Positions 17,343-24,710 of a DNA stretch of 64,000 nucleotides are shown here, piece by piece. Both the position numbers and the translations under genes were made by a program. The stretch comes from DASSSQ01 sp963839285 (lineage in GTDB: Bacteria; Actinomycetota; Thermoleophilia; Gaiellales; Gaiellaceae), in contig CAWIUN010000020.1 of the NCBI GenBank assembly GCA_963839285.1, positions 124,001-188,000 on the forward strand, in the 5' to 3' direction. Position 1 is the first letter of the stretch. Every line of letters begins with the position of its first letter. The notes below the pieces were generated by a model, which was not told the origin of the DNA, did not search any database, and saw only the letters and a program-made list of their open reading frames with translations.

Positions 17343-18338
17343 ATGTCCTCCGCACAAGCAGAGATCCATTCGCCAAATCTGACGATCCGGCGCCGGCGGG
17401 GCTTCGACGGCGCGTTCACGTGGCTCGTCGGCGGGTCTGCGCTGGTGATCGTCGCCGTGCTCGTCGGGGCAGCCTACTTCCTCGTCAGGGAGGCGCTCCC
17501 GGCTCTTCGCCATTACGGCTTCTTCAGCTTCGTGCAGTCGTCGAGGTGGGCACCCTCCGAGGCGACCCCGACGTCGTCGCAGCCGAATCCATACGGCATC
17601 CTCCAGTTCGTCTACGGCACGGCCGTCACCTCGCTGATCGCGATGATCCTGGCCGTCCCGACCGCGATCGCGGTCGCGCTCTTCATCACCGACATCGCCC
17701 CGCGACGCCTCCGCAGGACGCTCGCCTACATCGTCGACCTGCTCGCGGCCGTCCCGAGCGTGGTCTACGGCTTCTGGGGCATCTTCGCCTTCATTCCGGC
17801 GTTCCGGCCGGTCGGCACGTGGCTGGCCGACAACGTCGGCACCAAGCCCGTGATCGGCCCGCTCTTCGCAGGCCCGTTCTTCGGCGTCTCGTACCTCGTA
17901 GCGGGGCTCGTGCTCGCGATCATGGTGCTCCCGATCGTCACCGCGATCTGCCGCGAGGTGTTCATGGCGGCGCCTCGCGCGGAGAAGGAGGCCGCGCTCG
18001 CGCTCGGAGCCACCCGCTGGGAGATGCTGTACCGGCTCGTCGTCCCGCGGTCACGCTCGGGAATCATGGGGGCCGCGATCCTCGGCTTCGGCCGGGCCAT
18101 CGGCGAGACGATCGCGGTGACGATGGTGATCGGGAACAACGTGCTCTCGATCACCACCAGCCTTCTCGGCCAGGGCGCGACGATGCCGAGCGTGATCGCC
18201 AACGAGTTCACGGAGTCGACCGATCCCTTTCACCTCGAGTCGCTGTTCGTCGTCGCGATGTGGCTGCTCGTGATCGCGTTCCTCGTGAACGCGATCGGGC
18301 GCGCGGTCGTGGCGCGGACGGCGAGGAACGTCGCCTGA
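17343..18338 (+). CDS. pstC: phosphate ABC permease PstC-2
   Basis: Intact, 331 residues, about six membrane segments. Landmarks: YIVDLLAAVPSVVYGFWGIF, VLAIMVLPIVTAICREVFM, the PstB-contacting loop KEAALALGATRWEMLYRLVV, GFGRAIGETIAVTMVI. The periplasmic loop contains a proline/serine-rich insertion (residues 60-80). Its stop overlaps the pstA-2 ATG (TGATG at 18336-18340). Confidence 0.95.
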   Translation: MSSAQAEIHSPNLTIRRRRGFDGAFTWLVGGSALVIVAVLVGAAYFLVREALPALRHYGFFSFVQSSRWAPSEATPTSSQPNPYGILQFVYGTAVTSLIAMILAVPTAIAVALFITDIAPRRLRRTLAYIVDLLAAVPSVVYGFWGIFAFIPAFRPVGTWLADNVGTKPVIGPLFAGPFFGVSYLVAGLVLAIMVLPIVTAICREVFMAAPRAEKEAALALGATRWEMLYRLVVPRSRSGIMGAAILGFGRAIGETIAVTMVIGNNVLSITTSLLGQGATMPSVIANEFTESTDPFHLESLFVVAMWLLVIAFLVNAIGRAVVARTARNVA

Positions 18339-19231
18339 TGGCCAGCTTGGAGCCTGCGAAGAGCCCCTTCGGCCGGCCGACGTTCCACACGCGCCGCCGC
18401 AAGGCGACGAATGCCGTCATGTCGGCGATCCTGGGAGTCGTGCTCGCGGGCGTGATCGGCGTGCTGCTCTGGGTGCTCTTCTACGTGGCCCGGCGGGGCC
18501 TGGCGGCGCTCGACATCGGCTTCCTGACGTCGACGCCGCCCGGGAATCCCGGCGACACCGGCGGCGGCTTCGTGAACGGCATCATCGGCAGCTTCATCAT
18601 GGTCGGCATCGCGACCGCGCTCGCCGTGCCCGTCGGTGTCGCCGCCGCGATCTACCTGGCCGAGTACGGGAGGGGGCGGCTCGCCTACGTCGTGCGTTTC
18701 CTGGCCGACGTGATGACGGGGATCCCCACGATCGTGATCGGAGCGTTCGTCTACGCGCTCGTGGTGGTGCGCTTCGGCTTCTCGGGCTACGCAGGGGGAC
18801 TCTCGCTCGCGCTCGTCATGCTCCCGCTCGTCGTTCGCGCCAGCGAGGAGATGATCCGCCTCGTCCCCGGCGACTTCCGCGAGGCCAGCCTCGCGCTGGG
18901 AGCCACGCGGAGTCGGACGATGCTCACCGTGGTCCTGCCGGCCGCGACGTCCGGGATCATCACCGGCGTCATGCTCGCCATCGCCCGCGCGATGGGCGAG
19001 ACGGCGCCGCTCCTGCTCACGGCGCTCGGGAACGACCTGTTCGTCGAGCTCAACCCGGGCGAGCGGATGTCGACGCTGTCGCTCCAGGTCTTCGGCAACG
19101 CGATCACGGGCTTCCAGGCAGCCCAGGAGCGGGCCTGGGCGGGAGCGCTCACGCTGATCGGGATCGTCCTCGCGCTGACAATCCTCGCCAGGCTCGCCGC
19201 GCGGCGGCAACTCGGGTTGCAGACCGACTGA
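18338..19231 (+). CDS. pstA: phosphate ABC permease PstA-2
   Basis: Intact, 297 residues. Landmarks: AIYLAEYGRGR, FLADVMTGIPTIVIGAFVYA, LALVMLPLVVRASEEMIRLV, the EAA loop EASLALGATRSRTMLTVVLP, and ARAMGETAPLLLTALG. The last gene of the second pst operon; no pstB follows, so the ATPase is presumably the PstB encoded at 12167. It is convergent with the sensor kinase gene. Confidence 0.95.
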   Translation: MASLEPAKSPFGRPTFHTRRRKATNAVMSAILGVVLAGVIGVLLWVLFYVARRGLAALDIGFLTSTPPGNPGDTGGGFVNGIIGSFIMVGIATALAVPVGVAAAIYLAEYGRGRLAYVVRFLADVMTGIPTIVIGAFVYALVVVRFGFSGYAGGLSLALVMLPLVVRASEEMIRLVPGDFREASLALGATRSRTMLTVVLPAATSGIITGVMLAIARAMGETAPLLLTALGNDLFVELNPGERMSTLSLQVFGNAITGFQAAQERAWAGALTLIGIVLALTILARLAARRQLGLQTD

Positions 19232-19266
19232 CGGCCGACCGGTTCACGGGATCGGCATGTGCTCGA

Positions 19267-20226
19267 TCACGGCGCGGGGAACGCGCAGCGGATCTCGAGA
19301 CCCTCGCCGCGCGCTCCCCGCGCCTCCACCTCGCCGCCGGCCGAGGCGACGACGTGCTTCACGATCGCGAGGCCGAGGCCCGTGCCGCGCGAGGTGCGGG
19401 CCGGGTCGGCGCGGAAGAAGCGCTCGAACAGGCGCGGCAGGTGCTCGGCGGCGACGCCGATGCCGTCGTCGCGGCCGGTGAGGACGACGCGGCCGTCCTC
19501 GCGGGCCACCGAGAGGGTGAAGGTCGAGCCGTGGCCGGCGTACCGGATCGCGTTCGCGGCGAGGTTCTCGGCGAGCACGCGGACCATGCGCGGGCGGAGC
19601 GGCAACTCGACGTCGTCGTCGCCCTCGGCGCGGAGCGGTGACTCCCGCGAGGGCGGCCTGGTCGGCGAGCTCGTCCAGCACGGCGCGGGCCTCCGGGAGC
19701 GCCGGCGTCGAGCCGAGGGCGACGACCTCGCGACCCGTCTCGAGGGCGCTGAGGAAGAGCACCTCGTCGATCAGCTCGGTCGCGAGCTCGAGCTCGGCGT
19801 GCGCGCGCTCGACGAGGTCGGGCACGTCGGCCCCGGGCAGGAGCGCGGTGTCGAGCAGGGCGAGCAGGCGGGCGAGCGGGGTGCGCAGCTCGTGCGAGAC
19901 GGCGGCGGTGAAGCCGCTGCGGAGCTCCTCGTAGGAGGCCGCGTCGCCGCCGTTCCTGAGGTAGACGAGCGTCTCGCGTCTCGTCGCCGACGTGGTAGTC
20001 GACGCGGACGGACTCGGCGAGCGGCGGCGGAGCTGCGCCCTCCTCGAGCTCGGGCAGCGCCTCGCGGGCTCGGCGGCTCGCAGCGACGACGCGTCCGCGC
20101 GCGTCGAGGACGACGACGGCCTCGAGGCTCTCCTCGACGAGCCGCGGCCCCGCTCGGCCTCGCGGCCAGGTCAGCGGCGGGCTCTCCTCGGGGGTCGCGT
20201 CCGATGCGGAAGAGGCGCTTCACCAC
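19267..20226 (-). CDS. phoR: sensor histidine kinase, PhoR-like, frameshifted
   Basis: About 320 residues. The H-box VSHELRTPLARLLALLD lies mid-protein, followed by ALETGREV and the ATPase domain with NAIRYA (N-box), DDGIGV (G1), LFERFFRADPA (F-box) and RGTGLGLAIVKHVV (G2). No membrane segment is seen upstream, so it appears to be a soluble kinase with a short sensor region, unlike typical membrane PhoR. Indels near 19638, about 19960, about 20030 and about 20160 break the N-terminal half. GTG 20226 or 20223 is the start, and PHO-like array D overlaps it. Divergent from the response-regulator gene. Confidence 0.82.
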
Positions 20227-20250
20227 ATCGTCACCAGACGTTCACCCGGG
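20218..20250 (+). promoter_or_regulatory. PHO-box-like array D between phoR and phoP
   Basis: Units CTTCACCACAT, CGTCACCAGAC and GTTCACCCGGG at 11-bp spacing, in the region shared by the divergent kinase and regulator genes. The first unit overlaps the kinase start codon. It points to autoregulation of the two-component system. Confidence 0.7.
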
Positions 20251-20269
20251 CGCATTCCGGCCACCGGAC

Positions 20270-20275
20270 TATCGT
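20270..20275 (+). promoter_or_regulatory. -10 element TATCGT of the response regulator gene
   Basis: TATCGT lies nine bases before ATG 20285 and 19 bases after array D. Confidence 0.4.
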
Positions 20276-20284
20276 AGGCGCGGA

Positions 20285-20986
20285 ATGACGCGGGTGCTGA
20301 TCGTCGAGGACGACGACGTGGTGGCGAAGGCGATGGCGCAGCATCTCGACGCGGCCGGGTTCGACCCGCTCGTCGTCGGGCGCGGCGAGCTCGGGCTCGC
20401 GCGGCTGCGGTTCGAGCGGCCGGACGTCTGCGTGCTCGACCTGATGCTGCCCGGAGCTCGACGGCTGGCGGCTGATCGAGACCGCGCGGGCCGAGGGGAT
20501 CGGCACGCCGATCGTCGTCGTCTCCGCGCGCGGGACGGAGCACGATCGCGTCCACGCGCTCGAGATCGGCGCCGACGACTACCTCGTGAAGCCGTTCTCG
20601 ATGAAGGAGCTGGTGGCGCGCGTCGGCGCGGCGGCGCGGCGCGGCGTGCGGCCCGCGGAGGAGCAGCGCGGCGAGGCGATCGAGGTCGAGGAGCTGCGGA
20701 TCGACCCGCGCGAGGTGCAGGCGTACGTCGGCGGTGAGAGCGCCGAGCTGACGCCGACCGAGTTCAAGCTGCTGTACACGCTGGCGCTCGACCGGGGGCG
20801 CGTGGTGACCCGCGACGAGCTGCTCCAGAAGGTGTGGGGCCGGCGCGAGACGCACCGCGACCGCACCGTCGACGTCTTCGTCCGCCGCCTGCGCAAGAAG
20901 ATCGACAGCCCGCGCCCCGAGGCCACACGTTCATCCAGACCCGCTTCGGCGTCGGCTACAAGCTCGAGGCCGTCCCGAAGGAGTAG
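20285..20986 (+). CDS. phoP: OmpR/PhoB-family response regulator (PhoP/RegX3-like), frameshifted
   Basis: About 232 residues. Receiver: VLIVEDDDVV, phospho-acceptor in VCVLDLMLPG, ADDYLVKPFSMKEL with the conserved Lys. The winged-helix DNA-binding domain has LTPTEFKLLYTLA, RDELLQKVWG and the recognition segment TVDVFVRRLRKKI. Extra base near 20455 and a missing base near 20923 break the frame; the corrected end is THTFIQTRFGVGYKLE. This is the likely protein that binds the 11-bp TTCAC repeats described in this window. Confidence 0.9.
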
Positions 20987-20992
20987 CGCTTT

Positions 20993-21039
20993 CGTCACAC
21001 TTCCGTCACGGTGTCTGACACCGTGACGGAAGTGTCACG
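20993..21039. repeat. 47-base near-perfect palindrome, left flank of RAYT
   Basis: Two 23-base arms around a single central T (21016) match at 22 of 23 positions; the single mismatch is the fourth base of the left arm. The core equals the right-flank palindrome. The left arm starts seven bases after the phoP stop, so the folded RNA could also act as phoP terminator. Confidence 0.75.
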
Positions 21040-21625
21040 GACGAAGGCGCGCGTAGGCGATCTCGGCCTGCTGCGGATCGTCCGGCCGAAGAACGCGAGC
21101 AGCTTCGGACGGCGAGGAAGGGCGGCGGGAGGCCAAGGCCCGCGGTGCGCGGTAGCTGCTCCAGCGCCAGTCCTCCGGTCGCGTCGCAGAGCCCGGCCTC
21201 GACCGGGTTGAGCGTCGATGTACCGGAACGTCCCGAGCAACTGCGGGTCGGTCTGGACGTGCACCGAGCCGAAGCGGTTCTGGAAGAGGTGGCGCGACGC
21301 GGCCGTGACGTTTGTTCGTGATGCGGGCGTAGCCGCCGTTCAGGAACTGCATCGCCTGCCGAGAGATTCCCGTTCGGTACGCGCAGCAGCAGGTGGAAGT
21401 GGTTCGGCATCAGGCAGTAGGCGAGGACGACGATGCCGTACCGTTCGAGGCGGCGATCTCTGAGCAACGCGAGCAGCGTCCGGTAGTCGCGGTCGTCCCA
21501 GAAGATCGTCTCCTTGTTGTTGCCGCGCGAGAAGACGTGGTAGACGCCGTTCGCGACGACGACACGGGGTGCTCGGCCCAGTGTCGAGGGTACGATCGTC
21601 GATGCGCGCCCGGCCCACGTCACAG
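21035..21625 (-). CDS. REP-associated tyrosine transposase (Y1/IS200-like), frameshifted
   Basis: About 195 residues. Seen: NGVYHVFSRGNNKETIFWDD, where the HVxxRGN pattern is typical of RAYTs; the HUH metal-binding motif in YCLMPNHFHLLLR; an NGGYARITNKRHGR segment; and the C-terminal YIDLNPVEAGLC followed by PEDWRWSSY. The catalytic Tyr should be in the NGGYARITNK segment. Three to four indels split the reading frame. The start may be GTG 21625 (VTWAGRAS); an internal start nearer ANGVYH is possible. The ends of the gene lie close to the terminal palindromes, which RAYTs recognise and process as single-stranded hairpins. Confidence 0.85.
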
Positions 21626-21655
21626 AATCGGTCACTGCTTCCGTGACGCTTCCTC

Positions 21656-21674
21656 CACGGTGTCTGACACCGTG
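21656..21674. repeat. 19-base palindrome, right flank of RAYT
   Basis: CACGGTGTCTGACACCGTG, identical to 21007-21025, with a single central T. The two bases AC following the core are also shared with the left copy. Confidence 0.75.
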
Positions 21675-21722
21675 ACTTGTACGTGCCGGGAAAGTCACGG
21701 AGGTGGAGCGATGGGCTCTGCG

Positions 21723-21728
21723 TAGACT
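21723..21728 (+). promoter_or_regulatory. -10 element TAGACT
   Basis: TAGACT lies six bases before GTG 21735, again without a Shine-Dalgarno sequence. Confidence 0.4.
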
Positions 21729-21734
21729 GGCGGC

Positions 21735-22882
21735 GTGGACTTCGAGCTGACGCCGAGCAGCGGGAGATCCAGGCGCTCGCACGGGAGGTCGCGGCGGCCG
21801 AGATCGAGCCGCACGCGGCCGAGTGGGATCGCGCGCACGCGTTCCCGCGCGAGCTGCTCGCGCAGCTCGGCGAGCTCGGGCTGATGGGCGTCTGCGTGCC
21901 CGAGGAGTACGGCGGGCGCGGGCGCGGACTTCCTCTCCTACGTGCTCGTGCTCGAGGAGCTGTCGCGCGCGGACGCCGGCGTCGGCGTCACCGTCGCGGT
22001 GCACACGAGCGCCTGCACGCTGCCGATCCTCGCCTTCGGCACCGACGAGCAGCGCAGCCGCTTCGTGCCGCCGCTCGCGCGCGGCGAGGCGATCGGCGCG
22101 TTCGCGCTCACCGAGCCCGGCTCCGGCTCCGACGCGGCGGCGCTGCGCACCCGCGCCGAGCCCGCGGACGGCGGCTGGCGGATCACCGGCACCAAGCAGT
22201 GGATCACGAACGGCGTCCTTCGCCGGCACCGTCCTCCTCTTCGCCCGCACCGACCCCGACGCGCCCGGCGCGCGCGGCATCTCCGCGTTCGTGCTCGACT
22301 CCGACGCACGTCGAGGTCACGCGCCACGAGGAGAAGCTCGGCCTCAACTCGTCGGCCACCGTCGACCTCGCGCTCGACGGCGTCGCACGTCGACCGCGAC
22401 CGGCTGCTGCACGAGGAGGGCAAGGGCTTCCACGTCGCGATGGCGACGCTCGACGGCGGCCGGATCGGGATCGCCGCGCAGGCGGTCGGGATCGCGCAGG
22501 CCGCCTTCGACGTCGCGCGCGCCTACGCGAAGGAGCGCCGCACGTTCGGCAAGCGGATCGCCGAGCACCAGGCGATCCAGTGGAAGCTCGCCGACATGGC
22601 GACCGAGATCGACGCCGCGCGACTGCTCACCTACCGCGCCGCCTGGCTGAAGGAGCGCGGCGAGCCGCACACCGAGGCCGGCGCGAAGGCGAAGCTCTTC
22701 GCCTCCGAGGTCGCCCGCCGCCAGACGGCCGAGGCGATCCAGGTGCTCGGCGGCTACGGCTACACGAAGGAGTTCCCGGTCGAGCGCTACTACCGCGACG
22801 CGAAGATCACCGAGATCTACGAGGGCACGAGCGAGATCCAGCGGCTCGTGATCGCGCGCTCGATCCTCGAGCTCCAGCGTGA
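21735..22882 (+). CDS. acyl-CoA dehydrogenase, frameshifted
   Basis: FAD enzyme that introduces the alpha-beta double bond into acyl-CoA and passes electrons to ETF (encoded at 53-55 kb). About 380 residues. Seen: LTAEQREIQALAREVAA at the N-terminus, FALTEPGSGSDAAAL, ITGTKQWITNG, the catalytic-base region EFPVERYYRDAKITEIYEGT (the Glu of YEGT fits short-chain enzymes), and the FAD motif QVLGGYGYTKE. Indels near 21755, 21922, 22217, 22308 and 22388. The 3' end is uncertain: the uncorrected frame runs on into the next gene, but one missing wobble base gives a stop at 22882 or 22900. Confidence 0.9.
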
Positions 22883-22896
22883 GCGCACGCGCAAGC

Positions 22897-23455
22897 GTGA
22901 CGAGCCGGTCCGCCTGACGCGGATCTACACGCGCACGGGCGACGCCGGCGAGACGCACCTCGGCGACCTCTCGCGCGTCCGCAAGACCGACCCGCTCGTC
23001 GAGGCCTACGGCGCCGTCGACGAGCTGAACTCCGTCGTCGGCTGGGCGCGGGTCGCGGCGCCGCTGCCGCTGCTCGAGCGGATCCAGAACGAGCTCTTCG
23101 ACCTCGGCGCCGACCTGTCCGTGCCCTTCGAGCCGGACGACGGCAAGCTGCGCGTCACCGCCGCCCAGGTCGAGCGGCTCGAGCGCGACTGCGACGAGGC
23201 GAACGAGCCGCTCGCGCCGCTGAAGAGCTTCGTCCTCCCGGGCGGCACGCGAGGCGGCGGCGCGGCTGCACCTGGCGCGGGCCGTCTGCCGGCGGGCCGA
23301 GCGCGTCGTCGTCCGCGCCTCGCGGCGAGCGCGAGCTCAACCCGGTCGCGCCGCGGTACCTGAACCGGCTCTCCGACCTGCTCTTCGTCCTCGCCCGGGC
23401 CGCGAACGCCGGCGCCGACGAGCCGCTCTGGAAGCCCGGCGACTCACGCGAGTAG
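22897..23455 (+). CDS. cob(I)alamin adenosyltransferase, PduO type, frameshifted
   Basis: Makes adenosylcobalamin, the cofactor needed by the acyl-CoA mutase at 47533/51354. About 185 residues. Seen: RIYTRTGDAGETHLGD (ATP-binding N-terminus of the family), AYGAVDELNSVVG, PLKSFVLPGGT, a helix with HLARAVCRRAERVV, and the end NPVAPRYLNRLSDLLFVLAR. It appears fused in frame to the upstream dehydrogenase, but assuming one missing wobble base gives a GTG start at 22897 (V-T-x-E-P-V-R-L-T) and separate genes. Further indels near 23251 and 23325. The last 12 bases overlap the convergent Pit-2 gene. Confidence 0.88.
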
Positions 23456-24379
23456 CCCCAGGAAGAAGCCGGCGCCGAGCCCGAGCCCCGGCCCGACGAT
23501 CCAGCCGCGCAGGATCGCGACGACCGTGTCGCGCCGGACGGTCTCGCGCCCGCGCGCCAGTCCGGCCCCGGCCATCGCGCCGACGAGCGCCTGGTTCATC
23601 GACGTGAAGTAGCCGAACGCGACCGCGGAGAGCACGACCGCCGCTTGCACGAGCTGCGCCGCGGTCGCCATCGCCCGGTCGACGGCGACGATCTCGAACG
23701 CGACCCGCGTCAGCAGCGGCCGGCCCCACGTCAGCACCCCGACCGCGAGCCCGGCGCCGCCGACTGCACCCGCCGCGAACGGCCCCAGCACGCCGGCGCC
23801 GACCAGCGGCCCGCTCGCGTTCGCGACGTCGTTCGCTCCCATCGCGAACGAGGCGGCCGCGCCGACCGCGACCAGTCCCGCGGCGAGCAGGTCGAGTCTT
23901 TGTGACTTTTCGTCACTTTGTCGGAGCGCGCCGGTCAGAAGCTTCGTGCCGAGGAAGCCGAGCGCGAACGTCGCGAGCGGCGCGACCGCCCAGACCACGG
24001 CGAGCGACGCGATCGTCCGCCACTGCACGCCCGAGCCGGTCGCGAGCGCGACGCCCGCGACCGTGAAGACCAGGATCTGGATCGTCGAGGTCGGGATCCG
24101 CAGCCTGTTGAAGAGCGCCGTCAGCGCGAACGCGACTCCGACGACGACCGTCTGGGCCGCGACGTCGAGCGGCGCGTCGGTCAGCCCGTGCCCGACCCGG
24201 CGCGCGACGTCGTGGCTCGCGAACGCGGCGCCGAGGAACGTGAGCGGCGCCATCAGCAACAGGGCGTGCCGCGCCGAGACCGCCCCGAGCGCGTGCGGCA
24301 TCCCCATGCACGCGCCGGTGTAGTGCGCGCCCATGCTCCACGCGAAGCCGAGCGCGAGCGCGACCAGCAGCCCCGTCAC
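23444..24379 (-). CDS. PiT-family phosphate transporter, second copy, divergent signature
   Basis: Intact, 311 residues, about ten membrane segments. The second half carries the PiT signature FAMGANDVANASGPLVGAG. In the first half the corresponding segment reads WSMGAHYTGACMGMPHALGA, lacking the D-x-A-N pattern that the Pit at 5982 keeps in both halves. The central cytoplasmic loop (QSDEKSQRLD) is very short. It belongs to the family but may differ in coupling ion or substrate. It ends the phosphate-related part of the window and is 10 bases from the 3' end of the giant gene on the same strand. Confidence 0.85.
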   Translation of the reverse strand: MTGLLVALALGFAWSMGAHYTGACMGMPHALGAVSARHALLLMAPLTFLGAAFASHDVARRVGHGLTDAPLDVAAQTVVVGVAFALTALFNRLRIPTSTIQILVFTVAGVALATGSGVQWRTIASLAVVWAVAPLATFALGFLGTKLLTGALRQSDEKSQRLDLLAAGLVAVGAAASFAMGANDVANASGPLVGAGVLGPFAAGAVGGAGLAVGVLTWGRPLLTRVAFEIVAVDRAMATAAQLVQAAVVLSAVAFGYFTSMNQALVGAMAGAGLARGRETVRRDTVVAILRGWIVGPGLGLGAGFFLGLLA

Positions 24380-24389
24380 GGGCCGGACG

Positions 24390-24710
24390 TTACTTCAGGC
24401 CGGTGAGGGTGCGGATCGTCTGCGTCAGCTTCTTCGCGGGCGCCTTCCGCGGCAGCGTCGCCTGGGCGCCGGCGCGCTTCGCCTGCTCACGCGTCCGCGC
24501 GCTCGCCGACAGCGCGACGATCCGTACCGACGGGAAGACGGTCCTCAGGTCGCGCACGAACGCGAGCCCGTAGCGGTCGACGTCGACGACGATCACCGAG
24601 ACGTCGTGGTCCTGCGCCGCCGTCAGCTCGAACGTGCGGTCGACCGCCGCCTGCAGCACGCGCGCCTGCTTCTTGCCGATGCCGATCGCGATCTTCGCGC
24701 GCGCGCTCGG
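24390..24710 (-). other. receiver-like (CheY-fold) domain at the C-terminus of the giant protein
   Basis: The last about 105 residues alternate strands and helices as in a response-regulator receiver: AKIAIGIG, then VSVIVVDVDRYGLAFVRDLR, VRIVALSASARTREQAKRAG, ATLPRKAP and a final helix. The strand-3 Asp and the Lys region are present, but the acidic pair at the end of strand 1 is replaced by GKK. The domain would be outside the membrane if the N-terminal segment is the only one. Confidence 0.6.

Larger units (their letters stand above)
20993..21674. mobile_element. RAYT element with terminal GGTGTCTGACACC palindromes
   Basis: A small REP-associated tyrosine transposase gene (minus strand) is flanked on both sides by the identical 19-base palindrome CACGGTGTCTGACACCGTG (21007-21025 and 21656-21674). 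This matches the known arrangement of RAYT genes between REP-like palindromes. The left copy is embedded in a larger dyad. The element sits between phoP and an acyl-CoA dehydrogenase gene. Confidence 0.7.

Noticed and set aside
21735..23455. In-frame fusion of acyl-CoA dehydrogenase and cobalamin adenosyltransferase
   Set aside because: The join depends on an indel-affected stretch. One missing wobble base gives a GTG start at 22897 and stops for the dehydrogenase; fusion of these activities is not expected.
4271..24379. Phosphate region as a recently transferred genomic island
   Set aside because: Codon use and GC content look the same as in the flanks, and no integrase, tRNA gene or attachment repeats are seen; only the small RAYT element is mobile.
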